A stretch of DNA of 46,556 nucleotides from Bacteroidota bacterium (lineage in GTDB: Bacteria; Bacteroidota; Bacteroidia; Cytophagales; UBA9547), in the NCBI GenBank assembly GCA_004293915.1, contig RDZG01000087.1, positions 1 to 46,556 of the forward strand, given 5' to 3'. Below the pieces are notes generated by a model. The model did not search any database. It saw only the letters and a list, made by a program, of their open reading frames with translations, and was not told the origin of the DNA. The translations under genes were made by a program, and so were the position numbers. This document shows, piece by piece, positions 8,996 to 18,409 of this stretch; position 1 is the first letter of the stretch; each line of letters opens with the position of its first letter.

Positions 8996-9138
8996 AAATT
9001 TATAGTTAAGTACTTGTGAATCAATTTGGGTGTAAAAATAATAAATATTTGATAGTAATTATTGTTGTTAGAATTAAAGTTTTGATTAATTTTGATTTGC
9101 AACTTTAGCTATTATGAATACTATATTGGACTAAAACT

Positions 9139-11553
9139 ATGGCAGAAAAACCCTCAGTATCAGAGACTAAGCTCGAAAAAGTAGTCGTTTTGAACGATTA
9201 CAAAATTGCTTTTGAAAGCCGCCAAGCTAGTTTGATGGGACGTAGAGAGGTTTTTATGGGTAAAGCAAAGTTTGGAATTTTTGGCGATGGCAAAGAAATT
9301 GCACAAATCGCATTAGCAAAAGTTTTTAATAAAGGCGATTGGCGTGCAGGATATTACCGAGATCAAACGCTTATGTTTGCTATTGGAAACACCACATTAA
9401 AACAATTTTTTGCACAACTTTATGCACACACCGATTTAGAAGCCGAACCGCAAACAGGTGGCAGGTTGATGAATGTACATTATGGTTCTCGCAGTATTGA
9501 TGCAAATGGAAACTGGCTCAATCAGCTCGAAATGCGAAATTCTACCACAGATATGTCATCGACTTCGATACAAATGACCCGACTTTTGGGTTTGGCTTAT
9601 GCCTCAAAATTGTACCGAATTAATAAAAAATTAAAACCTTTTGCAACTAATTTTTCGGAAAATGGAAACGAAATTGCGATTGGAACCATAGGCGATGGCT
9701 CTTGTGCAGAAGGTATTTTTTACGAATCCATAAATGCTGCTGGCGTGTTGCAAGTACCCATGCTGATTTCGGTTTGGGATGATGGCTATGCCATATCTAC
9801 ACCCCGAGAAAAAGCAACAACTAAACAAGAAATATCGAAAGCACTCGAAGGTTTTCAACGAAATGAGAATGAAAAAGGAATAGAAATTCTAAAAGTTAAA
9901 GGTTGGGATTATGTTAATTTATGCGGTGCCTATCGCTATGCAGCTTCGGTTTGCAGAGATGAGCATGTGCCTGTTTTGGTGCATGTGGATGAACTCACTC
10001 AGCCGCAAGGACATAGTACTTCGGGTTCGCACGAACGCTATAAAACGAAAGAACGTTTGGCTTGGGAAGCAGAATTTGATGGCATCAAGAAATTTAAAGC
10101 TTGGATTTTAGAACAAGGTATCGCAACCGAAAAAGAACTTGAAGACATAGAATCGAAAGCAAAATTGGATGTTAAAATTGCTCGTGATCAAGCTTGGGAA
10201 GAGTTTAATAATGCCATGAAACCTGATTTTGAATCGGCTATTTCACTCATTCAAACTTTGGCAGAAAGTTTGCCTGCTCACAAAGATTCGCTTTTGAAAA
10301 TAAAAGAAACACTTTCAAAAACGGTTAATCCAATTCGGATGGATGCAGCTATTGCAGTCAGGAAAGCATTGCGACATGTGCGATTTGAGCCAATGACAAA
10401 AGAAAAACAGCAGCTTATTCGTTGGATTGAAAAAACCGAAGTTGAAAATGCTGATCGATATAATTCACATACCTATTCAGAAAGCGAATTTTCGCCACTT
10501 AATATTGCAACAACACCTGCAACGTACGACAAAAATGCGCCACTCGTTGATGGAAGAGAAATTATAAATGCTTTTTTTGACGATGCGTTTGCTCGTGAGC
10601 CTCGCTTAATCGCACTTGGCGAAGATGTAGGCAAAATTGGTGATGTAAACCAAGGTTTGGCGGGTTTACAAGAAAAATATGGCGAATGGCGAGTTACTGA
10701 TACAGGAATTCGTGAAAAAACTATTATAGGGCAGGGGATTGGATGTGCACAACGTGGATTAAGACCAATTTGTGAAATTCAATATTTAGACTATTTGGTA
10801 TATGGACTAGAGCCTATTTCTGATGATTTGGCTTCGATTCATTATCGTTCAAAAGGTGGACACAAAGCTCCACTTATTATCCGTACACGTGGACATCGGC
10901 TCGAAGGTGTTTGGCATTCGGGTTCGCCAATGGCTATGATTTTGGCAATCACCAGAGGTATTTATTTATTGACTCCACGAAATTTTACGCAAGCTGCAGG
11001 TTTATACAATACTTTATTGAAATCCGACAATCCAGCCATTATGGTTGAATGTTTGAATGCCTATCGCAAAAAAGAATTGATGCCAAATAATTTGGGAGAA
11101 TACACTCTTGCCTTAGGCGAATGTGAAATTTTACGAGATGGTTCGGATATTACAATTGTAACTTATGGAGCTATGTGTGCCATTGTTTTGGATGCAGCAA
11201 ATCAATTAGCTCAAATAGGAATCGAATGCGAAGTGATTGATGTTCAAACACTTATGCCATTTGATTTGGCTCAAAATATTTTAAAATCCATTCAAAAAAC
11301 TAACCGTGTGATATTTGCAGACGAAGATGTGCCAGGTGGAGCCACAGCTTATATGATGCAAAATGTGTTGGAAAAACAAAATGGGTATAAGTTTTTAGAT
11401 GCCAAACCAGCTACTGTTACCTCAAAAGAGCATCGTCCAGCTTATTCTTCTGATGGCGATTATTTTTCAAAACCAAATTCAGAAACAGTTTTTGATGCTG
11501 CATACAACATCATGCACGAATCAAACCCAACTGAATTTCCTAAAATTTATTAA
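9139..11553 (+). CDS. 2-oxo-acid dehydrogenase E1 component, alpha and beta subunits fused
   Basis: This 804-residue protein joins an E1 alpha subunit (about residues 20-400) to an E1 beta subunit (about 470-800). The alpha part has the thiamine-diphosphate region starting at G185DG and ending in 'SVWDDGYAIST'. The beta part begins 'REIINAFFDDAFAREPRLIALGEDVG' in separate blocks and contains 'GIGCAQRGLRP' and 'TYGAMCAIVLDAA'. Such fusions are typical of Bacteroidota and act on pyruvate or branched-chain 2-oxo acids, passing acyl groups to lipoyl-E2. E2 and E3 are not in this window, so the substrate stays open. It is a single-gene unit ending 16 bp from a convergent membrane-protein gene. Confidence 0.92.
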   Translation: MAEKPSVSETKLEKVVVLNDYKIAFESRQASLMGRREVFMGKAKFGIFGDGKEIAQIALAKVFNKGDWRAGYYRDQTLMFAIGNTTLKQFFAQLYAHTDLEAEPQTGGRLMNVHYGSRSIDANGNWLNQLEMRNSTTDMSSTSIQMTRLLGLAYASKLYRINKKLKPFATNFSENGNEIAIGTIGDGSCAEGIFYESINAAGVLQVPMLISVWDDGYAISTPREKATTKQEISKALEGFQRNENEKGIEILKVKGWDYVNLCGAYRYAASVCRDEHVPVLVHVDELTQPQGHSTSGSHERYKTKERLAWEAEFDGIKKFKAWILEQGIATEKELEDIESKAKLDVKIARDQAWEEFNNAMKPDFESAISLIQTLAESLPAHKDSLLKIKETLSKTVNPIRMDAAIAVRKALRHVRFEPMTKEKQQLIRWIEKTEVENADRYNSHTYSESEFSPLNIATTPATYDKNAPLVDGREIINAFFDDAFAREPRLIALGEDVGKIGDVNQGLAGLQEKYGEWRVTDTGIREKTIIGQGIGCAQRGLRPICEIQYLDYLVYGLEPISDDLASIHYRSKGGHKAPLIIRTRGHRLEGVWHSGSPMAMILAITRGIYLLTPRNFTQAAGLYNTLLKSDNPAIMVECLNAYRKKELMPNNLGEYTLALGECEILRDGSDITIVTYGAMCAIVLDAANQLAQIGIECEVIDVQTLMPFDLAQNILKSIQKTNRVIFADEDVPGGATAYMMQNVLEKQNGYKFLDAKPATVTSKEHRPAYSSDGDYFSKPNSETVFDAAYNIMHESNPTEFPKIY

Positions 11554-11569
11554 AATTTGTAAATCAAAA

Positions 11570-12361
11570 TTACAATACTAAAACAACTAAAAATACATCA
11601 CAAAAATTTCTCAAACTGCTAGATTTTGTTTTGTATAACCTTAAAAGTACTGTCAAAAAATAAAAGACTAACACAAAAAGGATTGCTTGGTTTTTTAAAT
11701 CATAACTAATTATTAATAAGGCATTCGTAATTAAGACAAATAACAAAAATAGCCTTGTTTTTTTCTCTCCTAAATAGTGTACACTTGATGTCATCTTAAC
11801 TATTTTATCTTCTGATTCGCCAATGAGCGAATAAAGAAGTACGTTTGAAAATATCAATCCAAAAAGTATTACGGATGCAATTATGTTGAAAACGAGATTT
11901 GAGGATAACAAGATTGCTATCGAGAAAACGAGTGAAATTATTAATTCTTTTGGAAAAAATATAGACTTGATTTTGTGATTGATATATATATAAGTGGCTG
12001 ATATTAAGCAAAGTACAATCCCAAATAAAATCTGATAAAATGCTAGTTTGTCGAAAATTATATAAAAATTAATTGTGAAAATTGCTACAAAAAATATCAA
12101 AATAATCGGTTTGTTATTACTTACAAATAAATATCGATTTGGGATTTTTTGAAAACCATCGAAATGTTTGGAATCCAACAAATGGTCGATACAATAAATT
12201 ATCCAAGTGGTGGAAAGTAGCAAAAAATATATCTCAAAGTTAATTTCAGATTTTGTTTGTTTTGCATACCAAAATAATAATGAAAACGTGGCTAAAAGTG
12301 TATCGCAATTTAAGCCATAAAAAAAATAAGAAAAACGTGAAATCAGATTTTTCAAAAACAA
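11570..12361 (-). CDS. Polytopic membrane protein, UbiA-prenyltransferase-like
   Basis: About 263 residues with seven or eight hydrophobic segments. The 'IIYCIDHLLDSKHFDG' segment after the second helix resembles the Asp-rich loop of UbiA-type prenyltransferases (D-x-x-x-D), followed by a conserved-looking 'NRYLF'. A second Asp-rich loop is not clear, so activity is doubtful. No ATG is available: TTG 12361 or TTG 12355 are the best starts, lying just after the terminator of the OmpA gene. That makes the 5' end uncertain. I infer the family only from topology and the loop. Confidence 0.6.
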   Translation of the reverse strand: MFLKNLISRFSYFFYGLNCDTLLATFSLLFWYAKQTKSEINFEIYFLLLSTTWIIYCIDHLLDSKHFDGFQKIPNRYLFVSNNKPIILIFFVAIFTINFYIIFDKLAFYQILFGIVLCLISATYIYINHKIKSIFFPKELIISLVFSIAILLSSNLVFNIIASVILFGLIFSNVLLYSLIGESEDKIVKMTSSVHYLGEKKTRLFLLFVLITNALLIISYDLKNQAILFVLVFYFLTVLLRLYKTKSSSLRNFCDVFLVVLVL

Positions 12362-12362
12362 A

Positions 12363-12389
12363 AAAGCCTCTAGTTTTGCTAGAGGCTTT
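12363..12389 (-). terminator. Rho-independent terminator of the OmpA lipoprotein gene
   Basis: A perfect 11-bp stem (AAAGCCTCTAG at 12363-12373, CTAGAGGCTTT at 12379-12389) has a 5-nt loop. On the minus strand it is followed by a T-run interrupted by one G. It lies 17 bp beyond the stop of the OmpA gene. Confidence 0.85.
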
Positions 12390-12405
12390 ATAATAGCTAT
12401 TTAGA

Positions 12406-13353
12406 TTATTGTCCTTCCAAAATTTTGAAAAGTTCGTCTAATTTCGGTGTCAAAATAATTTCTGTACGTCTGTTTTTCTGACGAATTTCAGCAGATTTTC
12501 CTTCGTTAAGTGGCACAAATTCGGCTCTTCCTGCTGGAGTTATTTTTTTCGGATTTACTTCGCTATCAATCAAAATACGTGTAATTTCGGTGGCACGCAA
12601 GACGCTCAAATCCCAATTGTCGGAAAATGCAGCAGCACCTTTTGCCACAGGCACATCATCTGTATGTCCTTCAACCATCACGTTTACATCTTCATTTGTT
12701 TTTAAAACACCTCCCAGTTTTTTGAGTGCATCTTTTCCTTTTTTATCCACTTCAGTACTTCCAGATTTAAAAAGCAATTGCTCCGAAAGCGAAACATAAA
12801 CTTTTCCATTTTTCACATTTACAGTCAAATCTTTGTCGTTGAAAGCCAAAAGTGCGTTTGTAACTTTGTTTTTAAGTTCGTTTACAGCAGCATCTTTTTT
12901 CTTCAAAACAGCCTCTAATTCTGTAACTCTTTTGTTTTTAGTGTCTTGCAACGATTTTTCCATGTCTAATAATTGTTGTTCTTTTTTAGCCAAATTGCTC
13001 GACATTTTATTAGATTCTGACGAATAGTTAGCCAACAAATCTTTGTAATCTTTTCTCAAACGATCAGAAATTACATTTTGCTCATCCAAAGCTTTTTGTG
13101 TTCTAGCCGATTTGTCAGCCAACGAATTGCTATCGGCAGCCAAGCGTTTTGCCAAATCGCTCAAACGAGCATTGTCGGCTTTGGCAAGTTTATGTTTTGC
13201 TTTTAAGGCATTTAAACTGTCGCTGCATTCGGCAAAATCGCCTTCGAGCAATACTTTTTTACCCAAAAGTTGGTCGTATTTTTTCTTGCCAACCACACAA
13301 GAACCTAATGAAATTACTATTAAAGCGATACTTAATTTACTGTAAATGTTCAT
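12406..13353 (-). CDS. OmpA-family lipoprotein with periplasmic coiled coil
   Basis: A 315-residue protein with a lipobox ending at Cys19 (ISLGSC), a coiled-coil middle (about residues 25-170) rich in Lys, Asp and Leu, and a C-terminal OmpA peptidoglycan-binding domain (about 190-305). The latter has 'VEGHTDDVPV' and the NWD248LSVLR253A site that binds diaminopimelate. It should tether the outer membrane to the cell wall. It is 9 bp downstream of comB and closed by a strong terminator, so comB and this gene form one operon. Confidence 0.93.
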   Translation of the reverse strand: MNIYSKLSIALIVISLGSCVVGKKKYDQLLGKKVLLEGDFAECSDSLNALKAKHKLAKADNARLSDLAKRLAADSNSLADKSARTQKALDEQNVISDRLRKDYKDLLANYSSESNKMSSNLAKKEQQLLDMEKSLQDTKNKRVTELEAVLKKKDAAVNELKNKVTNALLAFNDKDLTVNVKNGKVYVSLSEQLLFKSGSTEVDKKGKDALKKLGGVLKTNEDVNVMVEGHTDDVPVAKGAAAFSDNWDLSVLRATEITRILIDSEVNPKKITPAGRAEFVPLNEGKSAEIRQKNRRTEIILTPKLDELFKILEGQ

Positions 13354-13362
13354 GTTATATAA

Positions 13363-14073
13363 TTATTTAGTAAAGTTTATTAATTTATCTGTTTTATAAA
13401 TTGGCAACGAATTGTATAAATCAAAAGTTAAACAAAATGCAATATCTTTATGGATGTGCAAATTTGCTAACCTTTTCACATGTTGCGATTTGTTTACAAA
13501 CGCAAGTAAATCATTTTTGTTGGATTCAAACATATTTAATGCAGCAATTGCACTATCTTGTCCAATATCGAAGTGATTTATAACTTTTTCTGCTAATGCA
13601 CCAGCAAAAAGTGTGTCTTCTAAGTTAAAATTTCCTTTCCAACCCGCACAAACTACCACCGTATCGCGATTTGAGTCGATAATAAATTTACTTACTGCCC
13701 CAATATTTAAAAAAGCACCAACCAAAACTGTTTCTGCAGAAAGCGATTTTACCAAAGCCTGCGTTCCGTTTGTAGTGGTTACGGCTATGGTTTTGTTTTT
13801 TAAATTTTCTGCCATATAGCTAAATGGCGAATTATCTAAATCGAAGCCATCAACTTTTGAGCCATCACGTTCGGCAGCAGCAGGTAACCCTTTGTTTTGC
13901 AAGGCTTTACACTCGTCAATAGTTGAAACAGGAATAATCTCAGCAATGCCATGTGCCATAGCTGTAACCATACACGAAGTGGCTCTCAAAACATCTACAA
14001 TTATTGCATTTTTGCCTTTTAAATCATACAAATGTATCAAATCTGGACTCAGACAAACTTCAAACTTTGGCAT
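13363..14073 (-). CDS. comB: 2-phosphosulfolactate phosphatase (ComB family)
   Basis: The 236-residue protein starts 'MPKFEVCLSPDLIHLYDLKG' and carries ComB signatures: 'IIVDVLRATSCMVTAMAHG', 'AAERDG', 'DLDNSPFSY', 'VTTTNGTQAL', 'CAGWKGNFNLEDTLFAGAL'. ComB hydrolyses 2-phosphosulfolactate to sulfolactate. In bacteria without coenzyme M the true substrate is often unclear. A TTG start at 14094 would add seven residues, but ATG 14073 fits the family. It is the first gene of a two-gene unit with the OmpA lipoprotein. Confidence 0.9.
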   Translation of the reverse strand: MPKFEVCLSPDLIHLYDLKGKNAIIVDVLRATSCMVTAMAHGIAEIIPVSTIDECKALQNKGLPAAAERDGSKVDGFDLDNSPFSYMAENLKNKTIAVTTTNGTQALVKSLSAETVLVGAFLNIGAVSKFIIDSNRDTVVVCAGWKGNFNLEDTLFAGALAEKVINHFDIGQDSAIAALNMFESNKNDLLAFVNKSQHVKRLANLHIHKDIAFCLTFDLYNSLPIYKTDKLINFTK

Positions 14074-14144
14074 TTTTGTTATCAATTTCGGCAATATTAT
14101 TGTATTTTTTTAAAAAGTAGTCCACATTATGAATTTTGAATTAA

Positions 14145-14984
14145 TCATTCGCCAATTAGCTTGATTTCATTTTCTTCGATAGAAATTATTCCATCTTTAT
14201 AAAGTGCTCCGATGAGTTTTTTGTATGATTTTTTACTCATTTTTACGGTTTCATAAATTTCTTCGGGGCTACTTTTGTCGTGCAGCGAAAGTTTGCCACC
14301 TTGTGATTTCAAAATTGATAATAAACTATCTTTTTCGGACAAAACACCACTAAAACCTTTTGGTTTTAGACTCAAATCAATTTTGTTTTCTTCTCTAATT
14401 TTTTTGATAAACCCACGTTTTTTATCTCCTATTTTAATGGGTTCAAAAATTTCGTTGTGATAAATCAATCCAATAAATAATTGATTAATAATGGCTTTGA
14501 AACCCAAATCGGTACGTTCGGCAATAAACAAATCAACTTCTTGATTTTCAACCACATTCAAACGGGTTTGATCTATAAATTTATTCCATTTTGAAGATGC
14601 CAAAATTCGACCTGTTTTGTCGTCAATGTATAAAAAAACCACGTATTCTCTTCCCAAACGCATTTCTTGGGCTTGCTCACGAATAGGAGCGAGTATGTCT
14701 TTTGCTATGCCTAAATCTAAAAAAGCTCCAAAATCTGATTTGTCTACAACAGTTAAAAAAGCAAACTCATCTACTTCTGCAAAAGGCTTGAGCGTGGTTG
14801 CTATTGGTCGTTTTTCGCTATCAAAATAAACAAAAACAGTAATTTTGTCGCCAATTTTTGTGCCAGCTTTTACATATTTTATGGGCAACAGAATTTCTTC
14901 TTCGCCTAGCGATTCGCTCAAATATAATCCAAAATCTAGTTCTTTTATAACTTCTAAAGTGTTGTATTTTCCGATTTCAATCAT
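14145..14984 (-). CDS. CvfB/YitL-like S1 RNA-binding protein
   Basis: The 279-residue protein has the CvfB layout: tandem S1-type beta-barrels (for example 'YLSESLGEEEILLPIKYV', 'VVDKSDFGAFLDLGIAKDIL' and 'AERTDLGFKAIINQLFIGLIYH') followed by a C-terminal winged-helix region ('SPEEIYETVKMSKKSYKKLI'). CvfB proteins bind RNA and influence regulators; the target here is unknown. It starts at ATG 14984. The HicBA module lies just upstream, ending 50 bp from this start, so the two may share a transcript. Confidence 0.88.
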   Translation of the reverse strand: MIEIGKYNTLEVIKELDFGLYLSESLGEEEILLPIKYVKAGTKIGDKITVFVYFDSEKRPIATTLKPFAEVDEFAFLTVVDKSDFGAFLDLGIAKDILAPIREQAQEMRLGREYVVFLYIDDKTGRILASSKWNKFIDQTRLNVVENQEVDLFIAERTDLGFKAIINQLFIGLIYHNEIFEPIKIGDKKRGFIKKIREENKIDLSLKPKGFSGVLSEKDSLLSILKSQGGKLSLHDKSSPEEIYETVKMSKKSYKKLIGALYKDGIISIEENEIKLIGE

Positions 14985-15033
14985 TGTAAAAGTTTGTTAT
15001 AAATTTTTTTGTAATTACACGGCATTTTACTGA

Positions 15034-15246
15034 TTATAATTCGTTTTTATCAATTCCTGCTTGTTTTAATATGGAATAAAATGTGCCTTTGGGGAGGTCT
15101 CGATTATGAAAAGGCACAACTACTCTTCTTTTACCACTATGATTCATGAAAATTTGATGCGAACCACTTGTTCTATCTAATACAAAGCCATGTTTAATTA
15201 AAATTTTTATAATCTCTTTTGCTGTATAAGACCCAATATTGCTCAT
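15034..15246 (-). CDS. hicA: HicA-type mRNA interferase toxin
   Basis: A 70-residue protein with the YcfA/HicA dsRBD-like fold: 'EIIKILIKHGFVLDRTSGSH' with the catalytic histidine H30, then 'RRVVVPFHNRDLPKGTFYSIL'. HicA cleaves mRNA when free of HicB. Its ATG overlaps the TGA of hicB (ATGA), the usual translational coupling. Here the antitoxin gene comes first. All key residues are present, so the toxin looks intact. Confidence 0.93.
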   Translation of the reverse strand: MSNIGSYTAKEIIKILIKHGFVLDRTSGSHQIFMNHSGKRRVVVPFHNRDLPKGTFYSILKQAGIDKNEL

Positions 15247-15497
15247 GCCGAAACCGAAAATAGAGAATCTTCTAATGGTACAGAAAGCGTATATTCAAAA
15301 GTATTTTCTTCTGTTGGAATTTGCTCACCATGGGCAACTAAACTTTCTACATATAATGTAATAGCTTCTTTACTATTTTCAATGGATTCTTCTATGGTTT
15401 CTCCAAAAGTAATACATCCTGGTAAAACAGGTACAGTTACTGTATATCCACCTTCAGGTTCTTTATTTAGTAATATTCTATAAGTTATATTTTTCAT
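15243..15497 (-). CDS. hicB: HicB-type antitoxin
   Basis: The 84-residue protein is the short HicB form: a partial RNase H-like domain with 'GGYTVTVPVLPGCITFGETIEESI' in two parts and 'EAITLYVESL'. It ends without an obvious HTH or RHH DNA-binding domain, so autoregulation by this protein alone is doubtful. ATG 15497 is preferred over the TTG at 15506. It precedes hicA with a 4-bp overlap. The pair sits between the rRNA methyltransferase gene and the CvfB-like gene, all on the minus strand. Confidence 0.9.
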   Translation of the reverse strand: MKNITYRILLNKEPEGGYTVTVPVLPGCITFGETIEESIENSKEAITLYVESLVAHGEQIPTEENTFEYTLSVPLEDSLFSVSA

Positions 15498-15555
15498 GTT
15501 TCTCAATTATATAATCCAATTTATGAAATCCTAATTCAAAAACCTATCGAATCCG

Positions 15556-16350
15556 TTATTTTTTACCACCTCTTTGTCGCACCGCTTCGTAAATAACTAT
15601 GGCTGATGCAACTGACACATTGAGCGAAGATATTTCGCCAACCATTGGTATGCAAACCACTTCATCGCAAAGTTTCATAATATCAGCCGAAATGCCATCT
15701 TCTTCGGAGCCAACAATAAAACAAGTTGGTGTGGTAAAATCCACTTTATACATCCATTTGTCGCTTTTTTCGGTACATGCAACTACTTGTAAACCAGAGT
15801 CTTTGATATGTTTTATGGAATTTATTAAATTTTCTTCTCTGCAAACGGGAATAAAATTCAATGCACCCGAAGATGTTTTCATGGCATCAGAAGTAATTTG
15901 TGCTGCACCTTTCGATGGAATCACAATTGCATCTACACCCGCAGCTTCGGCACTTCGGGCAATAGCACCTAAATTTCGCACATCTGTAATTCGGTCTAAT
16001 ATCAAAATCAATGGATTTTTGCCATCCGAGAAACACTTATATATAATGTCATCAAGTTTTGCATATTGAATTGGAGATACAAAAGCCACCACACCTTGAT
16101 GGTTTTTTTTGGTAAAGCCATCAATTTTTTCGATTGGCACAATGCTAAACGGAATATTTTGTTCCCTAGCTTTTAATTTTAGTTCATTCAGATTAGCCTG
16201 ATTTTTAGCAAAATATATCTTTTCGATTTCTTTGCCAGAAATTATACTTTCTTCGATGGTGTGAATACCAAACAAAATGGCATTCGTTTCTTCTTTTTTG
16301 TTTTCCGAAAAACGCTTTGCGTTTAATGGGTAAATTCTCCTCTTCTCCAT
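15556..16350 (-). CDS. rlmB: TrmH/RlmB-family 2'-O-ribose RNA methyltransferase
   Basis: The 264-residue protein has an N-terminal substrate-binding domain ('ILFGIHTIEESIISGKEIEKI' in pieces) and a C-terminal SPOUT domain with 'ITDVRNLGAIARSAEAAGVD', 'FIVGSEEDGIS' and 'IPMVGEISSLNVSVASAI', the trefoil-knot AdoMet site. It most likely methylates a 23S rRNA guanosine (G2251 in E. coli). The open frame extends upstream to 16569, but only ATG 16350 gives the family N-terminus. That start lies 28 bp inside the GWxTD gene, so the two are translationally coupled. Confidence 0.92.
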   Translation of the reverse strand: MEKRRIYPLNAKRFSENKKEETNAILFGIHTIEESIISGKEIEKIYFAKNQANLNELKLKAREQNIPFSIVPIEKIDGFTKKNHQGVVAFVSPIQYAKLDDIIYKCFSDGKNPLILILDRITDVRNLGAIARSAEAAGVDAIVIPSKGAAQITSDAMKTSSGALNFIPVCREENLINSIKHIKDSGLQVVACTEKSDKWMYKVDFTTPTCFIVGSEEDGISADIMKLCDEVVCIPMVGEISSLNVSVASAIVIYEAVRQRGGKK

Positions 16351-17552
16351 AGTTCTAGGGCTGTATACCAAGCCGACATATAGGCTTGATTGTTTTGTAA
16401 TTCGTAATATGTATCGCCAAGTGGACCGATTTTTTTCACAAAAACAAACCGCAATGGCTCGTTTTGGCTTTGATTTTTGACAAAATACCAAGTTTCGCTC
16501 ACATCTGTTTTCAAAACTTGGTTTGGCGATCCAAATATAATATAAATCATTCCCATATCCATCTTCCAACCTTCTTTGTGTTTGGTAAAAAAAATATTTG
16601 CTTCTTTCACACGATTATAATATGCTTTAATCATGTTTTTGGTTTTTTCTTTTTCTATACCGAGCTTTAGCCAAAACTCATCCAGTTTTTTTTTCTGACT
16701 TGCAGCTTGTTTGAGCGAACTGCGTTCGCCATCCGATGATATATAGATAATTGGATCTATCAATTCTCGCACCACACTTGGCTTGGGAAATTTATTTTCA
16801 AAAGCTACAAAATTGACTTTATTAATACTTTCTCCTATTGCATAATTTCCTTTTTTAGGAATCGTAAAATAAGATTTTGTAGCAATATAGGTAGTGTCGA
16901 TTACCAAATTTAAACCTGCATCAAAAGTTGCAGCCAAAGCCATTGGAGGTTGGGCTTGGCTAAATATATATTTTGTATAATTATAAGTGTTTGATTTTGA
17001 GCCAGTTGAAACATAATATACAGAATCTTTTACAGTAAAATACGATTTACAAACAGGTAATTTGGTGGCTTGGCTCACTAAATAACCTGTAGAAATTAAA
17101 TATTCGCCAAAAGATTTTAGGCAAATATCAGTTACATATTCGGTGCTTTCGTTTGCCAAATAGCCTATAAACAAAACCGCAGATTGGGTTTTAGGTTCTG
17201 GTATTTTAAAAGTAAAAGAAAGTTGATTTTCGATTCTTTTAGTTGGGATAACTAATTCATTTTTAGACCATTCGCTGTTTTTACTTTCGTAGCTATCAGC
17301 CAAACGAAGCCCAAAATTCCACATACCTTGTTTGGTCAGATATGTATATTCTTTACTAAACGGATTGATATAAAAATGCAAAAAAATTTGAATACTGTCA
17401 GTAGTTTTTATAGCCTTAGATTCGGCTCTGATGATAGCATCTGTATCGTATTGATAACTAAAATCCCATCTTGAAAACCTGCCTTGAGCAAAACATGAGG
17501 TGTTTGTGAAATAAAAAATAAGAAGCAAAAGAAACAATAGCTGTTTTTTCAA
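16323..17552 (-). CDS. GWxTD domain-containing exported protein
   Basis: The 409-residue protein has a signal peptide (KKQLLFLLLLIFYFTNTSCF) and a C-terminal GWxTD-type domain around 'EGWKMDMGMIYIIFGSPNQV', where Met replaces the usual Thr (GWKMD). This family is found mainly in Bacteroidota and is of unknown function. No ATG fits the signal peptide, so TTG 17552 is taken as start. It overlaps the methyltransferase start by 28 bp and diverges from the 2OG oxygenase gene. Confidence 0.85.
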   Translation of the reverse strand: MKKQLLFLLLLIFYFTNTSCFAQGRFSRWDFSYQYDTDAIIRAESKAIKTTDSIQIFLHFYINPFSKEYTYLTKQGMWNFGLRLADSYESKNSEWSKNELVIPTKRIENQLSFTFKIPEPKTQSAVLFIGYLANESTEYVTDICLKSFGEYLISTGYLVSQATKLPVCKSYFTVKDSVYYVSTGSKSNTYNYTKYIFSQAQPPMALAATFDAGLNLVIDTTYIATKSYFTIPKKGNYAIGESINKVNFVAFENKFPKPSVVRELIDPIIYISSDGERSSLKQAASQKKKLDEFWLKLGIEKEKTKNMIKAYYNRVKEANIFFTKHKEGWKMDMGMIYIIFGSPNQVLKTDVSETWYFVKNQSQNEPLRFVFVKKIGPLGDTYYELQNNQAYMSAWYTALELWRRGEFTH

Positions 17553-17562
17553 TCAGAAAATG

Positions 17563-17570
17563 TATTTTTG
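17563..17570 (+). promoter_or_regulatory. Candidate -7 box (TAnnTTTG) for the 2OG oxygenase gene
   Basis: TATTTTTG matches the Bacteroidota -7 consensus exactly and lies 47 bp before the ATG at 17618. A TTTG -33 element at the usual spacing is not evident. Confidence 0.35.
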
Positions 17571-17617
17571 TACAAATTAAAACAAAAAAAGCGAAGCATT
17601 TTTGTTTATACAAAAAA

Positions 17618-18409
17618 ATGAAATTTTTAAATCCTATTCATACAACAGAAACTGCGATTTCAACTTATTTTTCGGATTTTAATTCGGCTCAACCATACAA
17701 ACATTTGGTAATTGATAATTTTTTGAATCCCGATTTAGCTGAAAAACTTTGGGCTGTTTTTCCTGATTATGAAGTTTTTAATAAAAAATACGATGGATTA
17801 AACGAAAAGAAAGCCGAGGGTTCTAATTTTGAAGATTTTGATGGCTTATTTACAGAACTTCGCAACGAAGTTTTATCGAAAGATTTTTGTGCTTTTATTT
17901 CACAAATCACTGGTGTGGAGCAAACTTTTGTAACCGATGATGCCATGGGAGCAGGTTTGCATCAAGGCAAAAATGGTAGTTTTTTAGATATTCATATCGA
18001 TTTTAGTATGCACCATCTAAACGATGTGTATCGCAGACTAAATTTATTGATTTTTTTTAATAAAAATTGGCAAGACGAATGGGCTGGACACACAGAATTG
18101 TGGAATGCCGACATGACAAAATGTGAAAAAAAAGTAAGACCAGATTTTAATCGTGCTTTGATTTTTCAAACCACAGGAAAATCATATCACGGTTATGGAA
18201 AAATAAATCCACCCGAAGATGTAACTCGAAAATCGTTTTACACTTATTTTTATACCAGCCATCCAGGCGAGCAAAACGAAAGCTATAACGACACTATTTT
18301 TAAAGCACGTCCTGACGACAGTACAGCCAAAAAACTAAAAACAAACCTAAAGGAAACAGCAAAAAACTTTATAAAAAAGCAATTAAAAACATTTGGTGTT
18401 AAGTTTTAA
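17618..18409 (+). CDS. 2-oxoglutarate/Fe(II)-dependent oxygenase
   Basis: The 263-residue protein has the prolyl-4-hydroxylase-like fold. The iron ligands H126xD128 occur in 'FLDIHIDFSMHH', the distal H191 in 'SYHGYG', and R204 in 'TRKSFYTYFYT' is placed to bind 2-oxoglutarate. The substrate is unknown; relatives hydroxylate protein or sugar-linked groups. It has its own promoter-like upstream region and is followed 81 bp later by the Y_Y_Y protein gene on the same strand. Confidence 0.88.
   Translation: MKFLNPIHTTETAISTYFSDFNSAQPYKHLVIDNFLNPDLAEKLWAVFPDYEVFNKKYDGLNEKKAEGSNFEDFDGLFTELRNEVLSKDFCAFISQITGVEQTFVTDDAMGAGLHQGKNGSFLDIHIDFSMHHLNDVYRRLNLLIFFNKNWQDEWAGHTELWNADMTKCEKKVRPDFNRALIFQTTGKSYHGYGKINPPEDVTRKSFYTYFYTSHPGEQNESYNDTIFKARPDDSTAKKLKTNLKETAKNFIKKQLKTFGVKF

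Noticed and set aside
9139-11553. Loss of the thiamine-diphosphate site in the E1 fusion because the usual Asn pair is 'WDDGY'
   Set aside because: The rest of the site is intact and this variant occurs, as far as I recall, in other Bacteroidota E1 fusions, so it is not evidence for inactivity.
16351-16569. Long N-terminal extension of the rRNA methyltransferase frame
   Set aside because: The stretch lies inside the GWxTD coding sequence in another frame and shows no methyltransferase features; ATG 16350 gives the family start.
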